A stretch of 64,000 bases of DNA from Salinigranum rubrum (GTDB lineage Archaea; Halobacteriota; Halobacteria; Halobacteriales; Haloferacaceae). A program made the position numbers and the translations under genes. The DNA lies in NCBI RefSeq assembly GCF_002906575.1, contig NZ_CP026309.1, positions 2,480,001 to 2,544,000 on the forward strand, read 5' to 3'. The notes below the pieces were generated by a model, which searched no databases, was not told where the DNA came from, and saw nothing but the letters and a program-made list of their open reading frames with translations. Below are positions 1 through 7,061 of this stretch, piece after piece; the first letter of the stretch is position 1, and each line of letters opens with the position of its first letter.

Positions 1-245
1 CGCTGGGCCGCACGCTTCTTCCGGTTGCCCTCGAATCCGGAGTCGTCGCTTCCGTCGCCCGAGCCGCTCCGGTCGCGTCCCCCACCCCCGCCGCGCTGGT
101 CACCGTGAGGCGCACAGGAGCCGCAGACGAGGAGGTCCGCGCCCGCGACGTTCGCACGTCGCAGGTCGCCGGTCTCCTTCCCGCAGAGCTCGCAGGCGTC
201 ACCGGCATCGCCGCCGCCACCCGAGCCTGTCGAGTATTTAGCCAT
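1..245 (-). CDS. Archaeal multiprotein bridging factor 1 (aMBF1), N-terminal part only
   Basis: The gene starts at the ATG at 245 and runs off the left edge, so only about 81 residues are visible. They hold a short zinc-ribbon-like pair, CELCGK then CGSC about 25 residues later, followed by a Gly/Asp-rich linker. This is the N-terminal arrangement of archaeal MBF1. The C-terminal cro-type HTH of the family would lie outside the window and cannot be checked. aMBF1 is thought to bridge or modulate basal transcription or translation factors. GGAGGTT abuts the ATG (246-252), and a TTTAAAC box at 268-275 sits about 25 bases upstream, so the transcript is probably nearly leaderless. Confidence 0.8.
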   Translation of the reverse strand, partial: MAKYSTGSGGGGDAGDACELCGKETGDLRRANVAGADLLVCGSCAPHGDQRGGGGGRDRSGSGDGSDDSGFEGNRKKRAAQ

Positions 246-478
246 AACCTCCGTACTGGTTCCAACCGTTTAAATTCGCGGACACGTCGATGTCGCCCGT
301 TACTCGGCCCGTTCGGGTCGAACCCGTGTCCGACGGGAGTCCGCGCAGTCGTCGCTCGTCGTGTAGCGTTCGGAAGGATTGTGCGTGGGTGTTGTCCGCA
401 GAGGGACGACACCTGCATCGTCTTGCCTCGGCGGCTGACGCCGCCTCGGTTGAGTGGTTCGTGGAACCACCCGTGCGA
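246..478. other. Intergenic stretch between aMBF1 and tRNA-Leu
   Basis: I see no supported coding sequence here. The stretch carries the aMBF1 promoter (TATA-like box 268-275 read on the minus strand) and the region just 3' of the tRNA. Short open frames on the plus strand have no recognisable protein. Confidence 0.5.
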
Positions 479-563
479 TGCGTGGGACCGGATTTGAACC
501 GGCGGACCCCTATGGGACAGCGCCCTCAACGCTGCGCCGTTGGCCTGGCTTGGCTACCCACGC
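479..563 (-). tRNA. tRNA-Leu, anticodon GAG
   Basis: Read on the minus strand, the acceptor stem GCGTGGG (557-563) pairs with CCCACGC (480-486), and 479 gives discriminator A73, as expected for leucine tRNA. The anticodon stem CAGCG/CGCTG closes the loop TTGAGGG, giving anticodon GAG. A long variable arm follows, as in class II tRNAs, then the T-arm with GTTCAAATC. CCA is not encoded. No intron is seen. Confidence 0.93.
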
Positions 564-708
564 TCGCAGTGGCGTGTGCAACACTTCGTATCCCGCCCCC
601 GATTAAATGACTTTCCTTTCGGGGGCGGGGTGTCGGGCGTTCTCACGTCGAGGACGGGCGAGAGACGAAGTCCAAACCGTTTTTTCCGCTCCTTCCCTCG
701 CTTCGGAC

Positions 709-1275
709 ATGGAACTCCGTGCCCGTGTACGCGGTCACGTCCGCGAACTCACCGCGCTGCTCACCGCCGTCTCGCTCGCGCTCGTCTTCGGCGCGGCGCT
801 CGGTGCCGTCCCGCGGACGGTCCTGCCGCGGGCACCGGACGCCGTCTTCGCCGTCATCCCGCACGTCAACGCCGTCATCAGCACCGTCGCCATCGTCACC
901 ATCCTCCTCGGCGTCCGCGCGATCAGGGCGGGCAACTGGCGACGCCACCGGGCGTTCATGCTCGCCTCGCTCGTGCTCTTCGTCGCGTTCCTCGCGCTGT
1001 ATCTCTACAAGGTGAGCGTCCAGGGTCCCGCGCCGTTCCCCGGCCCCGACACGGTGTATCGGTTCGTCTACCTCCCGACGCTCGCCGTCCACGTCGTCCT
1101 CGCCATCGTCTGTCTCCCCCTGCTCTACTACGTCGCTCTCCTCGCGCTCACCCGGTCGGTCGCCGAACTCCGGCGGACGGCCCACGCGCGGTTCGGTCGT
1201 ATCGCCGCCGCGCTGTGGCTCGTCTCGTTCGTCCTCGGCAACGTCGTGTACGCGATGCTGTACCTCGTCTACTGA
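709..1275 (+). CDS. DUF420 family membrane protein
   Basis: This 188-residue protein has four to five hydrophobic helices (about residues 14-38, 45-66, 82-101, 119-148, 165-186). It carries histidines that may bind haem or copper, and the overall pattern of the DUF420/YozB family. Such proteins are often encoded beside terminal oxidase or denitrification genes and are suspected of helping cofactor insertion, but no activity is established. I chose the ATG at 709 because the hydrophobic protein starts there and a T-rich promoter box (680-685) lies about 25 bases upstream. It faces the radical SAM gene convergently. Confidence 0.7.
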   Translation: MELRARVRGHVRELTALLTAVSLALVFGAALGAVPRTVLPRAPDAVFAVIPHVNAVISTVAIVTILLGVRAIRAGNWRRHRAFMLASLVLFVAFLALYLYKVSVQGPAPFPGPDTVYRFVYLPTLAVHVVLAIVCLPLLYYVALLALTRSVAELRRTAHARFGRIAAALWLVSFVLGNVVYAMLYLVY

Positions 1276-1334
1276 AACCGAGACCGAGGCAGGGTTGCTG
1301 GGGTGGGGGCGTCGGCGAACGCGGCGACCCCGCG

Positions 1335-2407
1335 TCAGTCGGCCGTCTCCGGGCCTCCGGTCGTTCCGGCGTCCCACTCCTCGGGCACGTACGGACAGAG
1401 CGGGTCGCTTCCGAACGGGTCGCCCGTGCGAGCGTACGCCCGCGACCGACTGCCGCCGCACTGCTCGCGGTACGCGCAGACCCCGCACTTTCCCCGGAGG
1501 TTCGAGCGGTCCCGAAGCGCCGAGAAGAGGTCGGAGTCGCGGTAGCGGTCGACGACCGAGTCGTCGCGGACGTTCCCCGCCGATTTGGGCAGGAAGCCCG
1601 AGGGGTAGACCTCGCCGACGTGTGAGACGAACGCGAAGCCGTCGCCGGCGAGGACACTCGGGCGTCCCCCGCTCGCGCGCTCGGGGCGACGCCCGCACGC
1701 TCCATCCCGACGCGGCGGAACTGCGGGGCCTCGGTGGTTTTGACGTCGAAGCGCTCCTCCTCGCGCACCGCGTGGAGCCACTCCATCACTCGGTCGGCGC
1801 GCTCGGGCGACACCGGGTCGAGGAGTCGACCGCGGCCGACCGGGACGAGGAAGAAGACGCTCCAGCGGTCGACGCCCAACTGAGACACGAGGTCGCGGAT
1901 TCCGGGCAGTTCCTCGACCGTGTCCGCACAGACCGTCGTGTTTACCTGGAGGCCGACGCCGGCGCGGTCGGCGGCGCGCGCGGCGCGGAGCGTGTCGACG
2001 AAGCTCCCCGCCTCGCCGCGGAACCCGTCGTGGGTCTCGGGCCTGGCGCCGTCGATGCTGAGCGCCATCCGCGACAGGCCCGCGTCGGCCAGCGCCTCGA
2101 CCCGCTCGCGCGTCAGGGAGGCCGTCCCGCTCGGCGTGAGCGACAGCCGAAGTCCCCGGTCGGTGCCGTAGTCGACGAGGTCGGTGAGGTCCGGTCGCTT
2201 CAGCGGGTCGCCGCCCGAGAGGACGACCAACTGTCCGCGACCGAACTCGCGCGCGTCGTCGAGGAGCGCCTTCCCCTCGGCAGTGGTGAGTTCGTCGGGG
2301 TGGCGACCCGGTTTCGCGTCCGCCCGGCAGTGGTCACACGCCAGGTCGCACGCCTGGGTGACCTCCCAGATGAGCACCAGCGGGCGCTCGGACGTGTCGA
2401 ACGTCAT
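1335..2407 (-). CDS. Radical SAM/SPASM protein, frame broken once
   Basis: The N-terminal part (from the ATG at 2407) has the radical SAM motif CDLACDHC (C20, C24, C27), then LSGGDPL and SIDGARPETHD, as in AhbD/NirJ/PqqE-like enzymes. After about residue 245 the matching sequence moves to another frame: LAGDGFAFVSHVGEVYPSGF, then a SPASM-type cluster with KCGVCAYREQCGGSRSRAY and a late LCPY cysteine. Adding one C to the run at 1666-1670 joins the two halves into a normal protein of about 357 residues. It overlaps the halocyanin stop by ATGA, so translation is coupled. Candidate roles are haem synthesis by the siroheme route (AhbD-like) or peptide modification. The family is clear but the substrate is not. 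The break may be a sequence error. Confidence 0.75.
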
Positions 2408-3021
2408 CCCTCGACGACGACCGCACCCTTCATGCCGAGCGCCCGGTGCGGCGTACAGGCGTATTTCACCGTCCCCGACCCCTCGAACGTGTGCGAGAAC
2501 GTGTGGTCCTCCTCGGCGACGAGTTCGCTCTCGAAGCGGCCGTCCTCGGCGACGACGTCGTGCGACGCACCCTCACCGGTCCACGTCCAGACGACCGTCG
2601 TCCCCGGACTCACCCGGACCGCGGCCGGAGCGAACGCGTAGGCGCCGCCGTTGCCCTCGGCGCCGACGGTCACCGCCACCTCCGACTGGCCGGTCCGGTC
2701 GGAAACGCCGTCGAAGTTGGCGACGCCGTCGAACCAGCCGTCGAACGAGACCGAGGAACCGGCCCCCGACCCCGAGTCGTCGCCCGTCGTGGCTCCGTCG
2801 CTGGAACCGGAGTCGGGGGTGGAGTCGGCGCCACCGCTGCCGTCGGTCGCAGTCGGCGTCCCCGTCGTGCCGGCTGTGTCACCTCCGTCACCGCCGCTGG
2901 ACTCGGCGGAGTCGCCGGACGACGCGGACCCCGCACAGCCGGCGAGCGTGCCCGCGGCGGCGACACCGAGCGTCTTCAGCACGGTTCGGCGGTCGGTCGT
3001 GACGAGACGGGTTCGGCTCAT
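2404..3021 (-). CDS. Halocyanin-like blue copper lipoprotein
   Basis: This is a secreted, membrane-anchored type-1 copper protein that carries electrons in archaeal respiration. The N-terminus has a Tat motif (DRRTVLK), a hydrophobic stretch and the lipobox LAGC. A long Ser/Gly/Asp-rich linker follows, then a cupredoxin domain. Copper ligands are visible: the His of SHDVV and the Cys, His and Met of YACTPHRALGMKG. I start it at 3021, where the Tat signal begins; an upstream in-frame start would add an unlikely basic extension. It overlaps the downstream radical SAM gene by four bases. Near nirK and norB it is a plausible electron donor to either enzyme. Confidence 0.88.
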   Translation of the reverse strand: MSRTRLVTTDRRTVLKTLGVAAAGTLAGCAGSASSGDSAESSGGDGGDTAGTTGTPTATDGSGGADSTPDSGSSDGATTGDDSGSGAGSSVSFDGWFDGVANFDGVSDRTGQSEVAVTVGAEGNGGAYAFAPAAVRVSPGTTVVWTWTGEGASHDVVAEDGRFESELVAEEDHTFSHTFEGSGTVKYACTPHRALGMKGAVVVEG

Positions 3022-3122
3022 CACCCGTCGGTTGGCGAGTCGGGGAAAAAGTGTGCGCCCCTGATTTTCACGCGCTGAAAACCGTCGGTACGTGTTCGTA
3101 TCCGAGGGAAAAACCGACGCCC

Positions 3123-3446
3123 ATGAACGACGACCAGACCGGCCGTTCACGCGTCGACGCGCCCCGACACGACGGCGTCGACGAGTGGGAGGTGTTCTTG
3201 CGGACCGAACCGACCGAACCGCTCTTTCACGCCGGGAGCGTGACCGCAGCGACCGCCGAGGCGGCGCACGAACACGCCGGCGCTCTGTTCGAGGACGCCG
3301 AGAGCATCTGGCTCTGCCCGACCGACGACGTCGCGCGCTTTACCACCCGAACGCTCGGCGACGGTGCCGCCGACGAGACCGACGGCGGCGAGACGGCATC
3401 GGAGGGACGTCGTGACGCCGACCGGTCGACGGAGGCCACGTCATGA
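3123..3446 (+). CDS. Small PaaB-like partner of the downstream radical SAM protein
   Basis: This 107-residue protein has the motif WEVFLRTEPTEPLFHAGSV, then an Ala/Glu helix and SIWLCPTDDVARF, with a low-complexity Asp/Glu/Thr tail. It matches what I recall of the haloarchaeal Htur_1727 family, annotated as a radical-SAM-partnered candidate RiPP. The core also looks like PaaB of phenylacetyl-CoA epoxidase (WEVF, H-x-GS, SIW), which is a structural subunit rather than a peptide substrate. Its stop overlaps the radical SAM start (ATGA at 3443-3446), so equimolar coupled synthesis is likely. The start at 3123 gives the compact family form. Function is unproven. Confidence 0.65.
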   Translation: MNDDQTGRSRVDAPRHDGVDEWEVFLRTEPTEPLFHAGSVTAATAEAAHEHAGALFEDAESIWLCPTDDVARFTTRTLGDGAADETDGGETASEGRRDADRSTEATS

Positions 3447-4663
3447 TCTCGGTGAGCAAACTGCTCTGTGGCGGCGTCGCCGAGGGCGATGGGCTCCGGT
3501 ACGACGACGCCGCGGAGGCCGACGTCGAGCAGATTCGCGAGGAGAGACAGCAGCGACCCGTCGTCGTCTGGAACGTCACGAAGGGGTGTAACCTCGCCTG
3601 CAAGCACTGCTACGCCGACGCCGAGGCGAAGCGGGCACCGGGCGAACTCACGACCAGGGAGGGGAAGACGCTCCTCGACGACCTCGCCGACTACGGCGTG
3701 CCGGTGGTGCTCTTCTCGGGCGGCGAACCGCTCGTCAGAGAGGACCTCGTGGACCTCGTCGCGTACGCGGCCGACCGCGGGATTCGGCCGGTCCTCTCGA
3801 CGAACGGGACGCTCATGACGCCCGGGCGGGCGCGGAAGCTGAAGGAGGCGGGACTCGCGTACGCCGGCGTCTCCGTCGACGGCCTCCCCGACCGGAACGA
3901 CGAGTTCCGCGGGCAGGAGGGAGCGTTCGACGCCGCCGTCGACGGCATCGAAGCGTGTCTCGACGCCGGGTTGAAAACGGGCCTCCGGTACACGGTGACG
4001 GAGGCGAACCGCCCCGACCTGGAGGGGGTCGTCGACCTGCTCCGCGACGTCGGCCTCGACCGCTTCTGCTTCTACCACCTCGACTACGGCGGGAGAGGCG
4101 CCGGCATCCGAGAGGTCGACCTCTCGCCCGAGCGTCGCCGCGAGACGGTCGAAGCGGTCTGTGACCTCACCCGCCAGTATCACCGGTCGGGCGAGGAGAT
4201 AGAGACTCTCCTGGTCGGCAACTACTGCGACGCCGCCTTTCTGGTCGAGTACGCCCGCGAGCACATCGGGCGCGAGGCGGCCGAGCGGGTGCGCCGCTAC
4301 CTCGAAGTGAACGGCGGCGACCCGACGGGCGAGCGCGTCGCCGACGTCGACTATCAGGGGAACGTCCACCTCACGCAGTTCTGGCAGGGCTACTCGCTCG
4401 GGAACGTCCGCGACCGTTCCTTCGCGCACATCTGGGACGACGAGTCGAACCCGCTCCTGCGACGGCTCCGCGAGCGCGAGGAACACCTCTCGGGGCGGTG
4501 TGCCGACTGCCGGTATCAGGACGTCTGCCGCGGGGCCTCGCGCCTGCGGGCGCTCGCGGTCCACGGCGACCCCTTCGCCCCCGACCCGCAGTGTTATCTC
4601 ACGCCCGCGGAACGGGGCGAGGATAACACCGGTGGACCGGGACGGCGCGTCGACGCAGACTGA
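3443..4663 (+). CDS. Radical SAM/SPASM enzyme, AhbC/NirJ-like
   Basis: This 406-residue enzyme has an intact radical SAM motif CNLACKHC (C49, C53, C56), the GGEPL motif, a (beta/alpha) barrel pattern, and a C-terminal SPASM region with CADCRYQDVCRG and a late DPQC cysteine. The start MISVSKLLCG is typical of a haloarchaeal family placed next to a small partner protein. Related enzymes remove acetate side chains from didecarboxysiroheme (AhbC) or act in haem d1 synthesis (NirJ); others modify peptides. Because the nitrite reductase here is of copper type, haem d1 is not expected. Haem supply to NO reductase, or maturation of the partner, are the better guesses. Confidence 0.75.
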   Translation: MISVSKLLCGGVAEGDGLRYDDAAEADVEQIREERQQRPVVVWNVTKGCNLACKHCYADAEAKRAPGELTTREGKTLLDDLADYGVPVVLFSGGEPLVREDLVDLVAYAADRGIRPVLSTNGTLMTPGRARKLKEAGLAYAGVSVDGLPDRNDEFRGQEGAFDAAVDGIEACLDAGLKTGLRYTVTEANRPDLEGVVDLLRDVGLDRFCFYHLDYGGRGAGIREVDLSPERRRETVEAVCDLTRQYHRSGEEIETLLVGNYCDAAFLVEYAREHIGREAAERVRRYLEVNGGDPTGERVADVDYQGNVHLTQFWQGYSLGNVRDRSFAHIWDDESNPLLRRLREREEHLSGRCADCRYQDVCRGASRLRALAVHGDPFAPDPQCYLTPAERGEDNTGGPGRRVDAD

Positions 4664-4696
4664 CACCGCGTCGACGCAGACTGACACCGCGTCGAC
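4648..4696 (+). repeat. Tandem 21-bp repeat across the radical SAM stop codon
   Basis: The unit CGTCGACGCAGACTGACACC plus G occurs at 4648-4668 and 4669-4689, with a third partial copy to 4696. The first copy covers the stop codon of the radical SAM gene. The period is seven codons, and each unit contains the TGA in the same phase. Confidence 0.9.
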
Positions 4697-4734
4697 CACA
4701 AGACCTGTTACGTCGCCGTGACGCCTCTCCGACG

Positions 4735-5682
4735 ATGTCCTCGCTTCCGTTCCCCTCCACGCTATCCAGACGCCACCTCCTCGCGGCGGTCGCCGGGAGC
4801 CTCGCCGCGGTGGCTGGCTGTACGACACGGACGCCGCAGTCGACGAGCGAACCGACCGCCCGACCCCCGCAGTCGACGTCGGCGTCGACGTCGCCGACGC
4901 CGACTCCCGAATCGCCGGAGAGGTCACCGACCGACTCGTCCACCACTGTCCGGCGCGTCACCCTCGACGACGCCGTCGTCCGGAAGGCCGTCCGGTACGA
5001 GTCCGTGATGGGGTCGGGCGGCGTCCTCGCGGGCGAGGACGAGCAGTACGTCGTCGCCACGGTCCGAGCGCCCCGGAACCTGCAGCCCTCGTCGTTCTCC
5101 TTCGAGGCGAACGGCCGGTCGTGGTCGCCCGGACTGCCCGAGACTGCCGGCGCCGTCAACGTCGCCGTCGCGGGGCTCGAAGGGTGGCCTCTCGGCCGGA
5201 ACGACTTCGACGCCGGCCGGCCCGCCCTGCTCGCGTTCACCGTCCCGTCGCCGCTCTCGGCCTCGAACCCCCGGATACGGTTCGACGGCGGAGCGTCCGG
5301 CGAGGCGCGTGAGTGGCCGCTCCCGGCCGGGGAACGCGAGCGCCTCGCCGCACCGGCCGCTCGGTTCGAACTCGACTCGCTCTCGGTCCCGGAGTCGGTT
5401 TCGCAGGGCGAACCGCTGTCGGTGTCGCTCTCGGTGACGAACGTTTCGAACACCGCCGGACGCTTCCTCGCGGCGCTGTACTGGCCGACGAAGCTCATCG
5501 CGGACGACGACGAGTCGCACGTCCTCGAACGCGAGGCCGACGCCGGCGAGACGGTGACGCTCTCGACCGACATCGACACCGCGTACACGACCAACGAGGC
5601 GGAGTCGATACCGCTGAAGCTCCGGGGGCACGTCTCCGCCGAGCGGGAGGTCCGCGTCGAAAACGCCGGCACGCCGTCGTGA
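4735..5682 (+). CDS. Tat-exported lipoprotein of unknown function
   Basis: This 315-residue protein begins with a twin-arginine signal (SRRHLL), a hydrophobic stretch and the lipobox VAGC, so it should be anchored outside the cell. A Ser/Thr/Pro-rich spacer (about residues 30-68) follows, then a beta-rich domain without a motif I recognise. The C-terminal third (LSVPESVSQGEPLSVSLSVTN) resembles the Ig-like or CARDB-type folds common in haloarchaeal lipoproteins. It is encoded between the radical SAM pair and the hydrolase gene, convergent with the latter by six bases. I cannot assign a role. Confidence 0.6.
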   Translation: MSSLPFPSTLSRRHLLAAVAGSLAAVAGCTTRTPQSTSEPTARPPQSTSASTSPTPTPESPERSPTDSSTTVRRVTLDDAVVRKAVRYESVMGSGGVLAGEDEQYVVATVRAPRNLQPSSFSFEANGRSWSPGLPETAGAVNVAVAGLEGWPLGRNDFDAGRPALLAFTVPSPLSASNPRIRFDGGASGEAREWPLPAGERERLAAPAARFELDSLSVPESVSQGEPLSVSLSVTNVSNTAGRFLAALYWPTKLIADDDESHVLEREADAGETVTLSTDIDTAYTTNEAESIPLKLRGHVSAEREVRVENAGTPS

Positions 5683-5688
5683 CCGGCG

Positions 5689-6861
5689 TCAGCCGGCCGC
5701 GCAGTTGTTCGGCCCGAGTTCGAGTTCGAACGCCTCGTCGTCGTTCACTCGTTCGCGCCCGAGGTTGGCCGCGATGATCCGCTGATACTCGTTCGGCTGC
5801 GGCGGCAGGTCGTCGGTCACGCGTGCGACGAACTCGTCCTCGTCCAGCGAGAACGCCGCGAGCGACTCGCGGAGGTCGCCCACGCGCGCCGTGTACGTTC
5901 CGTCCTCGCTCCGTGAGGTCTCCGGCCCCGCGTGGTTCGACGCGACGACCCGGTCGTCGGGCATCGACCCGATGGTGCGGACCGTCCCGTACAGGGCGCG
6001 GGCAGCCCGTTCGACGGCCTCGACGTCGGCGTCTTCGAGGTCCGGTCGGGCCACGCTGTCGACGAACACCGAGTCGCCCGCGAGGAGAACGTCGTCGACG
6101 AGGTAGCCCGTCATCTCCGTCGTGTGGCCCGGGAGCGCCACGACCGCTACGGTCGCGTCGCCCACCCGTAGCTCGTCGCCGTCGGAGAGGAGCGTGGCGT
6201 CGAACGCCAGCCCGCGCTCTGCCGCGCCCGCCGGGAGGAACCGCTCGGCGCCGGTCGCGTCGGCGACCTCTCGCAGGCCGCTGACGTGGTCGGCGTGGAC
6301 GTGGGTGTCGGCGACGCCGACGACTGCCGCGCCGAGTTCGCGAACGTCCGCGACGTACCGGTCGGCGAACGCCCGGAGCGGGTCGACGACGAGCGCCTCC
6401 CCGCCGGAGACGACGAGGTACGCGAGACACCCCGACGAGGGGCGGTGGTACTGGATCACGGTCGCGTCCGCGCTCGAATCGACCGCGCGTGACTCGTACA
6501 GCCGCGCCCACCCCTCCATCCCGTCCGCCAGGCCGTAGACGTCCCACCCCGCGCGGGTGAGGAACTCGGCGACGTAGAGGCTCGAGATGCCCTTCGCACA
6601 GCAGGTGACGAGCGGCCGGTCGGCGTCCTTCGGCGGCACTCCCTCGGGAACGCCGTCGGCCGGGTCGTCCCCGTTCAGAAACGCCGTGAAGGGGACGTTC
6701 ACCGCCTCGATGTTGGGATGGGAGAGCTGCCACGCGGCGAAGTCCGCCGGGCGCCGTGTGTCGAGCAGCGTCCACTCCTCGCCCGCGTCGAGTCGCTCTT
6801 TCAGCGTCTCGGCGCTGATTTCGGGAACCTCGTGTCCGAGGTCGGGGAACTGCTGAGCCAT
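5689..6861 (-). CDS. Rhodanese plus metallo-beta-lactamase fold hydrolase
   Basis: The N-terminal rhodanese domain (about residues 10-115) has the active-site loop TCCAKGISS with a candidate persulfide cysteine. The C-terminal metallo-beta-lactamase domain (about 130-330) has THVHADHVSGL and the later PGHTTEMTGY, AGDSVFVD and NHAGPE metal-site motifs. This resembles ETHE1-like persulfide dioxygenases and glyoxalase II-like hydrolases fused to sulfurtransferases, in reverse order of the usual fusion. I start at 6861, where the family alignment begins; an in-frame upstream start would add 19 residues. It is divergent from the NO reductase gene, so it may act in sulfur or nitrosative stress. The substrate is inferred only from family. 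Confidence 0.78.
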   Translation of the reverse strand: MAQQFPDLGHEVPEISAETLKERLDAGEEWTLLDTRRPADFAAWQLSHPNIEAVNVPFTAFLNGDDPADGVPEGVPPKDADRPLVTCCAKGISSLYVAEFLTRAGWDVYGLADGMEGWARLYESRAVDSSADATVIQYHRPSSGCLAYLVVSGGEALVVDPLRAFADRYVADVRELGAAVVGVADTHVHADHVSGLREVADATGAERFLPAGAAERGLAFDATLLSDGDELRVGDATVAVVALPGHTTEMTGYLVDDVLLAGDSVFVDSVARPDLEDADVEAVERAARALYGTVRTIGSMPDDRVVASNHAGPETSRSEDGTYTARVGDLRESLAAFSLDEDEFVARVTDDLPPQPNEYQRIIAANLGRERVNDDEAFELELGPNNCAAG

Positions 6862-7037
6862 GTGTATAGTGATGGGACAAGCACGCATAACCGTTGTCAC
6901 TCGTGAGTCCTCGACCACTCACGGAGCCTCGCCCGTCGGCCCGGTGAACGCTCGCTCGACCGGGGTTTTTTGACCCCCTTCCGAACGTGTTCGCCGGAGG
7001 TGTCGTCACCTGAGAAGCGGCGTGGGGGAGGTAAACG
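6862..7037. promoter_or_regulatory. Palindrome-rich divergent region between hydrolase and NO reductase
   Basis: Four inverted repeats lie here: CGTGAGT-N8-ACTCACG (6902-6923), GGGGT-N6-ACCCC around a T-run (6962-6977), CGAAC-N2-GTTCG (6982-6993) and AGGTG-N4-CACCT (6998-7011). The third resembles the half-sites CGAAC/GTTCG reported for the haloarchaeal denitrification regulator NarO, but with two rather than four spacer bases. The region should hold both promoters. Confidence 0.5.
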
Positions 7038-7061
7038 ATGCCGGCGAACGGTCGGCCGTGA
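7038..7061 (+). CDS. Seven-codon upstream ORF coupled to the NO reductase gene
   Basis: GGGGGAGGT at 7024-7032 is a strong Shine-Dalgarno match placed five bases before an ATG at 7038. That ATG opens a seven-codon frame (MPANGRP) whose TGA (7059-7061) overlaps the ATG of the NO reductase at 7061. The best ribosome-binding site in the region therefore serves this mini-frame, and the reductase would be translated by reinitiation. An alternative is that the reductase itself starts at the GTG at 7022. Confidence 0.45.
   Translation: MPANGRP

Noticed and set aside
3443..4663. Assignment as the haem d1 enzyme NirJ
   Set aside because: The nitrite reductase in this block is of the copper type and no other haem d1 genes are seen, so only a general AhbC/NirJ-like call is supported.
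6966..6971. T6 run upstream of norB as a terminator
   Set aside because: No plus-strand gene ends before it; it more likely forms part of the norB promoter or the loop of the flanking inverted repeat.
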